Assembly: GCA_009776345.1 (NCBI GenBank) | Contig: WRLS01000060.1 | Span: 1-10,957 of the forward strand | DNA from: Oscillospiraceae bacterium | GTDB taxonomy: Bacteria; Bacillota; Clostridia; Oscillospirales; Ruminococcaceae | DNA length: 10,957 bases | Direction: 5' to 3' | Shown: one piece after another, positions 6,727-10,957 of the stretch | Position numbering within the stretch: the first letter of the stretch is position 1 | How the letters are laid out: every line of letters starts with the position of its first letter | The notes under the pieces: generated by a model | What the model was told of the DNA's origin: nothing | Seen by the model: only the letters and a program-made list of their open reading frames with translations | The model's database searches: none | Position numbers and translations under genes: made by a program

Positions 6727-7227
6727 TTGAAGGATTTTGAAAGCCTGTACGGCGAGTATTTCCCCAAGGTCTACAACTACATCTTCTACAGGCTTCTTGA
6801 CCGCGACCGGGCGGACGATCTGGTAAGCGAAGTTTTCACGCGTGTTTTTGAAAAGCTTGATACCTACGATGAGGGCAAGGCAAAGTTTTCGACCTGGGTT
6901 TTCAGCATCGCGCGCAACGCGCTCATTGACGAGCTGAGGCGCAAAAAAGATGTTATCTCCTTGGACGAAGACGACAGGCCGGATATACCGTCGGGCTTTG
7001 ACCTGCAGCTGCAGTACATCCAAAGCGAGGAGCGCAGGGCGCTGTACGCGCTCCTTGCCCGGATAAACGCCAGGGACCGCGACATTATCGCGATGAAGTA
7101 TTTCGCGGGCATGACAAACAGAAGCATAGCCGCAGAGCTTGGCATGAACGAATCCACCGTGTCGTCCGTATTGTTTAACACAATCGGTAAACTGCGCGAG
7201 GGCATGAAAGGGTTTCGGGTGAGGTGA
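6727..7227 (+). CDS. ECF-type RNA polymerase sigma factor
   Basis: Alternative sigma factor of 166 aa that would direct RNA polymerase to a limited promoter set. Region 2 spans about 7-74 (YFPKVYNYIFYRLLDR, DDLVSEVFTRVFEKL, FSTWVFSIARNALIDELRR). After an acidic linker (78-90), region 4 spans about 104-157 with the helix-turn-helix MTNRSIAAELGMNESTVSS. The size and two-domain layout fit the ECF group. The start is an unusual TTG: no in-frame ATG occurs before conserved region 2 residues are lost, and AAGGCGG at 6713-6719 lies 7 nt upstream. No typical anti-sigma gene (zinc-finger or membrane type) follows; a 78-aa soluble protein takes that place after 1 nt. It may control the pilin and coupling ATPase genes around it, by context only. 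Confidence 0.92.
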   Translation: MKDFESLYGEYFPKVYNYIFYRLLDRDRADDLVSEVFTRVFEKLDTYDEGKAKFSTWVFSIARNALIDELRRKKDVISLDEDDRPDIPSGFDLQLQYIQSEERRALYALLARINARDRDIIAMKYFAGMTNRSIAAELGMNESTVSSVLFNTIGKLREGMKGFRVR

Positions 7228-7228
7228 A

Positions 7229-7465
7229 ATGGCCGATATGAATGAGATGGCGCTTGATTTAAGCGACAGCAGGTTTGACTTTTCGGCCGACTCGCTTGTA
7301 AAGGAAACGCTTTTGGGCGGCATTATGTCACGGCGGCCGGATTCAAAAAACTCCAGAATCCCGGTAAGCCTGGATGAGCTTGCGGACAGCGGCAGGGGGG
7401 CATCAGCCGCGAAGCAAAATTTGCAGCGCGGCCGCAGCGACCCCGGCAAGGGGCGCGGCATATGA
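7229..7465 (+). CDS. Small soluble protein of unknown function after sigma factor gene
   Basis: I do not recognise this 78-aa protein. It has no membrane helix, Cys or His cluster. The N-terminal part is acidic with an F-x-F-S element (residues 16-19) and a short amphipathic stretch SLVKETLLGG (22-31). The middle has IPVSLDELADSG (44-55). The C-terminus is Gly/Arg/Lys-rich and probably disordered. The start is 1 nt after the sigma stop; GAGGTG at 7221-7226 is too close to this ATG and better spaced (11 nt) for a second ATG at 7238, which would give 75 aa. The stop overlaps the next start in an ATGA. Position suggests an anti-sigma or accessory factor for the sigma protein; a precursor peptide handled by the next-door CPBP protease is a weaker option. 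Confidence 0.6.
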   Translation: MADMNEMALDLSDSRFDFSADSLVKETLLGGIMSRRPDSKNSRIPVSLDELADSGRGASAAKQNLQRGRSDPGKGRGI

Positions 7466-8301
7466 AACGCGAAAAACTGCAGGACGCGGGCCTTGCCGCC
7501 CTAAAGCTCCTTGCCCTTCTCGTGGGATATTTTATTGTATTGATAATAATATCCCTGGTTTGGGTGGTGTTTGCGGGGCTTGAAAACTATCCCGAGTCGC
7601 TGAATGCCGGGATGGGGACACTGCAGGTTATCGGCGGCGGGATATTTATGCTGTGCCTTATCCGGTATTACCGGAAAAAAGGGTTTTCCTTCCGCAAATC
7701 GGCAGGGCTTGTAAAGCCCGGGCTTACCGTGCCCCAATATGCTATGTTTGCGGCATTGGGCGCGTTGCTTAACCTGTTTTGCGTGATTGTCATCAATATG
7801 CTTCCATCGCAGGTTACCGCAAGCTACGGGGTTTCGGTTTCGCAGGTCCTTTCCGTGGGCGGCCTTCTGCTCAACTGCTTGGCAATCCTGGTGTACGCCC
7901 CGCTTATGGAGGAGATTATTTTCCGAGGGCTGTGCCTGACATACTTGCGTGACTGCATGAAACCCTATGCCGCGGCGGCTGTGCTTTCTGTAGTGTTCGG
8001 GCTTTCACACGCACAGCCGCTATGGGCAGCGTATACAATGATTATGGGAATGGTGTTCTCCGCCGCCGCTATAAGGACGCGGAGTATCATCCCGTCTATA
8101 GCGGCACATTTTTCCTTCAATTTGGTTTCATTTATTTTGTATTTTACAGCTATGGCGCATGGGCTGGACTGGCCGTTCGGCTTGCCGGGATACGCGGTGT
8201 GGCTGGTGCTTGCGGCCGTATGCGTTTCAGCGGCAATGCTTTCAATAAAACTTTACAATCTTACCGGGAGGTGCAGTGAAGATGGCGCAAGTAGCGCGTA
8301 A
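7462..8301 (+). CDS. CPBP-family intramembrane glutamic protease (Abi/Rce1-like)
   Basis: Polytopic membrane protease of 279 aa. The family's three motifs are present: EEIIFRG with Glu150, Glu151 and Arg155, FGLSHAQPLW with His183, and HFSFN with His216 and Asn220. Hydrophobic helices fall at about 12-38, 53-68, 92-114, 127-147, 168-181, 187-205, 217-231 and 243-263. The length is usual. Substrates of bacterial CPBP proteins are mostly unknown; known roles include bacteriocin self-immunity, peptide maturation and release of membrane-held regulators. The start overlaps the stop of the small upstream gene by 4 nt (ATGA) and its end overlaps the coupling ATPase gene by 20 nt, so all are probably translated together. 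A role in processing the pilin or releasing the sigma factor is possible, by context only. Confidence 0.93.
   Translation: MKREKLQDAGLAALKLLALLVGYFIVLIIISLVWVVFAGLENYPESLNAGMGTLQVIGGGIFMLCLIRYYRKKGFSFRKSAGLVKPGLTVPQYAMFAALGALLNLFCVIVINMLPSQVTASYGVSVSQVLSVGGLLLNCLAILVYAPLMEEIIFRGLCLTYLRDCMKPYAAAAVLSVVFGLSHAQPLWAAYTMIMGMVFSAAAIRTRSIIPSIAAHFSFNLVSFILYFTAMAHGLDWPFGLPGYAVWLVLAAVCVSAAMLSIKLYNLTGRCSEDGASSA
8266..8273 (+). promoter_or_regulatory. Ribosome binding site deciding the start of the VirD4-like gene
   Basis: GGGAGGTG lies 8 nt upstream of the ATG at 8282, but only 2 nt before the in-frame GTG at 8276, so the ATG is the likely start. Confidence 0.7.
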
Positions 8302-10300
8302 AATTGCTGTTTGGGGGCTTTTGGCTGTTATAGCGGCAACGGCCCTGGGTTATGGCATCCAGGTTATTTTTGTCACGAACCGTATTGTAGATGTCATAAG
8401 CGGTGACGGCGCTAATTTCTGGAACCCTTCTATATTGATGAATGTAGACACTTATCTTTACGGGGGGATAGGGCTGCTGCTGGGCGCGTTTTTGTATCTT
8501 ATTTTCGCGAAGCCCAATGTAAACTCCAAAAAGATCATGAAGGGGAAGGCGAAGGCCTTCGAGAGCAACCTGGAAAACTCCCGGTTTATGGAGCCTAAGG
8601 AGCGGGACGGGATTTTCTCCCCCGCCAAATTCACGGTTATAAACAATTTGAAAAAAGACGGCGTGCCGATCCGCGCGGAGCTTACAAAAAACAAGGGCGA
8701 GCTTAACGTAAACCTTGCCACGCCGATGCATGGGCTGATCATCGGCTCCACCGGCAGCGGCAAGACGACATCGTTTATAAACCCGATGGTCCAGATATTG
8801 GCGGCTACGAGCGCGGGTTCATCCATGATACTGACAGACCCAAAGGGCGAGCTTTTCCAGCTCCACTCCGGGCTTTTACAGCAGCGCGGGTACGATGTTA
8901 TGGTCCTTGACCTGCGCGACCCGTATTCATCCTTCAGATGGAACCCGCTCAGCGATATCTACGACAGGTATCAGCTTTATATATCCAAGGGCGAAGGCAT
9001 TTTCCGGCGCAACGGCCCCCCGGACGAAACGGGATTGCAGCTGACCGCGCCGATAGAAGCATACGAAGAAACTTGGTATGAATATGAAGGCGAGGCCTAC
9101 CCAACAAGGCGGCTGCTTCTCGAAGCCGTAAAGATGGCGCGCCAGCAGATATACGACGAAATCTACGAAGACCTAAACGACCTTGTCGGCGTGCTTTGCC
9201 CGATAGAATCCCCCGACGACCCTGTTTGGGAAAAAGGCGCGCGGAGCATTGTGCTGGCAACACTGCTGGCAATGCTTGAGGATTCGGAAAACCCCGAGCT
9301 TGAGATGACAAAAGAAAAATACAACTTCTTTAACCTCAACAAGGCGCTCACAAACTCAGACAACAATTACGAGGCCCTCAAAAACTATTTCAGGGGCAGG
9401 GCGCGCACATCACAGGCTGTCACGCTTAGCAGGCAGGTACTGGCGGCGGCGGAAAACACGCTGTCCAGCTATATGTCAATCACCTTCGACAAGCTTACGA
9501 TGTTCAACGACCAGGGGCTTTGCGGGCTTACATCGGCTACAGACATTGACCCCAATGTATTCGCCGACAAAAAAACCGCGCTGTTCATGAAGATACCGGA
9601 CGAAAAAGACACGCGCCACGCGCTTGCTTCCATATTTGTGCTTTGTATATATAAGGCGCTTATCAAAAAAGCTTCCTCCCGCGAGGACTTGTCCCTTCCC
9701 CGCAACGTCTATTTTATACTCGATGAGTTCGGAAATATGCCGAAAATTGACAAGTTCGATAAAATGATTACCGTCGGCAGAAGCCGCAAGGTCTGGTTCC
9801 ATATGGTGGTGCAGTCCTACGCCCAGCTCGGCAACGTGTACGGCGACACCGTGGCGGATATCATCAAAAGCAACTGCGGCATGAAAATGTTCATAGGCTC
9901 CAACGATATAGATACCTGCAAGGAATTTTCGGAGCTTTGCGGAAATATGTCGGTTTCAACCTCAAGCGTTTCGCGCTCGACCGATAAATCGGGTGAAGCC
10001 AATGTTTCCACCTCACTGCAGACAAGGCCGCTTATCTACCCGTCCGAGCTGCAAAAGCTCAACAACCAGCAGAACACCGGCAACGCGATTGTCGTAACAT
10101 TCGGCAACTACCCAATCAGGACAAAATTTACGCCGAGCTACCTGTGCCCGCTGTATAAATTCGGCACGATGGATTTAAGCGAGGTACGCAAGAATTCGTT
10201 CTTCGGCGATGAAGTGTACTACGACCTTGAGGCGCGCAACGACATGATTTTAGAAAGCGCCGAACCCGCACCCGCAACTGCACCCGCCCAGGCGATGTAG
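8282..10300 (+). CDS. VirD4/TraG-type type IV secretion coupling ATPase
   Basis: Hexameric membrane ATPase that brings DNA or protein substrates to a type IV secretion channel. The 672-aa protein has two N-terminal membrane helices (about 9-31 and 58-76), Walker A GSTGSGKTT (155-163), the family motif TDPKGEL (185-191), Walker B VYFILDEFGNMPK (476-488, Asp481-Glu482), VVQSYAQL (509-516) as the sensor Gln region, and a Thr/Ser-rich stretch (555-580) before the conserved PLIYPSEL (583-590). Between the NPLSDIYDRY strand (221-230) and DPVWEKGARSI (313-323) lies an acidic, Tyr-rich stretch of about 80 residues, longer than in common clostridial relatives; it falls in the all-alpha domain region linked to substrate recognition. 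The C-terminus is Ala/Pro-rich. The gene overlaps the CPBP gene by 20 nt and is followed by a strong hairpin. No relaxase or VirB4 is in view. Confidence 0.94.
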   Translation: MAQVARKIAVWGLLAVIAATALGYGIQVIFVTNRIVDVISGDGANFWNPSILMNVDTYLYGGIGLLLGAFLYLIFAKPNVNSKKIMKGKAKAFESNLENSRFMEPKERDGIFSPAKFTVINNLKKDGVPIRAELTKNKGELNVNLATPMHGLIIGSTGSGKTTSFINPMVQILAATSAGSSMILTDPKGELFQLHSGLLQQRGYDVMVLDLRDPYSSFRWNPLSDIYDRYQLYISKGEGIFRRNGPPDETGLQLTAPIEAYEETWYEYEGEAYPTRRLLLEAVKMARQQIYDEIYEDLNDLVGVLCPIESPDDPVWEKGARSIVLATLLAMLEDSENPELEMTKEKYNFFNLNKALTNSDNNYEALKNYFRGRARTSQAVTLSRQVLAAAENTLSSYMSITFDKLTMFNDQGLCGLTSATDIDPNVFADKKTALFMKIPDEKDTRHALASIFVLCIYKALIKKASSREDLSLPRNVYFILDEFGNMPKIDKFDKMITVGRSRKVWFHMVVQSYAQLGNVYGDTVADIIKSNCGMKMFIGSNDIDTCKEFSELCGNMSVSTSSVSRSTDKSGEANVSTSLQTRPLIYPSELQKLNNQQNTGNAIVVTFGNYPIRTKFTPSYLCPLYKFGTMDLSEVRKNSFFGDEVYYDLEARNDMILESAEPAPATAPAQAM

Positions 10301-10337
10301 CCATAACCCAAATTTATATTTTGGGTTATGGGGTTTT
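10301..10337 (+). terminator. Strong hairpin, probable intrinsic terminator
   Basis: A perfect 12-bp stem, CCATAACCCAAA (10301-10312) with TTTGGGTTATGG (10320-10331) and a 7-nt loop, begins immediately after the VirD4-like stop codon and is followed by GGTTTT. The T tract is short, so termination may be partial, but the stem is long and well placed. Confidence 0.7.
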
Positions 10338-10390
10338 AGGATACAGGAAATAAGGTACAGGATTCCGGGTTAAAATGGAGAGGAACCTAA

Positions 10391-10957
10391 ATGAAAAGCA
10401 TACTCAAAACAACCGCGTTAGCCCTTATAGTGTTACTGTGCGTACAGCCGATTGCCGTGTTTGCCACTTTCGGCAACGCGTTCGGTACGCCGGAACAGAC
10501 GCATACGCCGCAAAATGTGTTCCCGGATATTGAAATCCCGGAGATACCTTCCGTGATTGTGCCTTTTGGCATACCGGGCTTTTCTCCGGATATCCTGAAC
10601 CCGCCACAGATAAGCATACCGCAGATAACCACACCGCAGATAACCACGCCACAGACTTCCCCGAACCTGCCTGTACAAGGTCCCGGGGTATCCAATACAA
10701 ATATAAACCGCCCGGTTTACGGCGCCGGTACGGGAGGCACAAAGCTTTCTGTATCCGCGCTCGGCTTAGGCGTGCTTCCGCTGCTGTCCATAACGCCGAT
10801 GTCCTTGACGCTGGACAGGGACGACCCGCGCGACGCGTCAAACTCACCTGCGTCGCCGGGTGCGGAAGATCCCGCTAACCCCGAAAACCCTGCTACACCG
10901 ATATCACCGGCTGTACCCACGATACCGGGGACCGCGGATGGTGACACCAGGGTAGTC
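10391..10957 (+). CDS. Secreted Pro/Thr-rich protein with short tandem repeats (3' partial)
   Basis: The frame stays open for 189 codons to the right edge. Residues 1-25 form a Sec signal peptide: basic start (MKSILK), hydrophobic core (ALALIVLLCV) and a VFA cleavage site before Thr26. There is no lipobox at Cys17. The mature part is rich in Pro, Thr, Ile and Ser, with four units of a PQIxx pentapeptide at 72-91 and a second Pro/Ala/Glu-rich stretch from about 150. A modest hydrophobic segment sits at 116-140 (SALGLGVLPLLS). No enzyme domain is recognised. It looks like a surface stalk, an adhesin linker or a wall-spanning part. GGAG/AGGA at 10377-10384 lies 6 nt before the ATG. The hairpin upstream separates it from the VirD4-like gene, so it may have its own promoter, which I could not place. 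Confidence 0.75.
   Translation, partial: MKSILKTTALALIVLLCVQPIAVFATFGNAFGTPEQTHTPQNVFPDIEIPEIPSVIVPFGIPGFSPDILNPPQISIPQITTPQITTPQTSPNLPVQGPGVSNTNINRPVYGAGTGGTKLSVSALGLGVLPLLSITPMSLTLDRDDPRDASNSPASPGAEDPANPENPATPISPAVPTIPGTADGDTRVV
10604..10663 (+). repeat. 15-bp tandem repeat, four units
   Basis: Units start at 10604, 10619, 10634 and 10649. The two middle units differ only in the last base; the outer two are degenerate. The period keeps the reading frame and encodes PQISI, PQITT, PQITT and PQTSP. This suggests slippage or unequal exchange inside the secreted protein gene. Confidence 0.75.

Noticed and set aside
7298..7321. Double-glycine leader making the 78-aa protein a bacteriocin precursor
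   Set aside because: LLGG is present, but position -7 is Lys instead of hydrophobic, and no ABC peptidase-transporter is in the window.
6547..7461. Long reverse-strand open frame of 304 codons
   Set aside because: It runs antisense to the pilin end, the sigma factor and the small gene, which have clear family motifs and ribosome binding sites. Its translation shows no recognisable domain; GC-biased codon use opposite real genes explains it.
10332..10390. Direct repeats TACAGGA at 10342 and 10356 as an operator or ECF promoter
   Set aside because: The 7-nt repeats are short, their flanks match poorly, and no convincing -35/-10 pair accompanies them.

Overview
The window looks like chromosomal DNA from a low-abundance or uncultured Gram-positive anaerobe of the Clostridia. 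Reasons: an ECF-type vitamin transporter S component, a YmdB-type phosphodiesterase, an HtrA protease with an N-terminal membrane anchor, a SpoIIAA-like STAS protein, strong AGGAGG-type ribosome binding sites, and moderately GC-rich coding DNA. The exact lineage cannot be fixed from the sequence. All thirteen genes lie on the + strand. The first is cut at the left edge and the last at the right edge. I see no tRNA, rRNA, CRISPR array, insertion sequence or integrase.

Left half (1-5798), housekeeping and envelope genes: the C-terminal part of a HAMP sensor histidine kinase; a likely promoter with an extended -10; then a tightly packed run of htrA-like protease, ymdB, a RibU-like ECF S component, yfbR-like 5'-deoxynucleotidase and an FAD-dependent oxidoreductase. 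Gaps in this run are 0 to 15 nt, so it is probably one transcription unit. The kinase next to HtrA suggests an envelope or secretion stress circuit.

Middle (5776-6342): a near-consensus promoter overlaps the end of the oxidoreductase gene and drives an orphan STAS-domain anti-sigma-factor antagonist. A 170-nt non-coding stretch with a small hairpin and a possible promoter follows.

Right half (6343-10957), an unusual accessory-looking block: a two-helix VirB2/TrbC-like pilin, an ECF sigma factor, a 78-aa protein of unknown function, a CPBP intramembrane protease and a VirD4/TraG-type coupling ATPase. The last four are tightly linked (1-nt gap, 4-nt overlap, 20-nt overlap). A strong 12-bp hairpin ends the block. 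After it begins a secreted Pro/Thr-rich protein with a 15-bp tandem repeat, cut by the window edge. Pilin plus coupling ATPase points to a type IV secretion or conjugation-like apparatus, here with its own sigma factor and membrane protease. No relaxase, VirB4 or VirB6 is visible, so whether it is an integrated conjugative element or a resident secretion system depends on sequence to the right.
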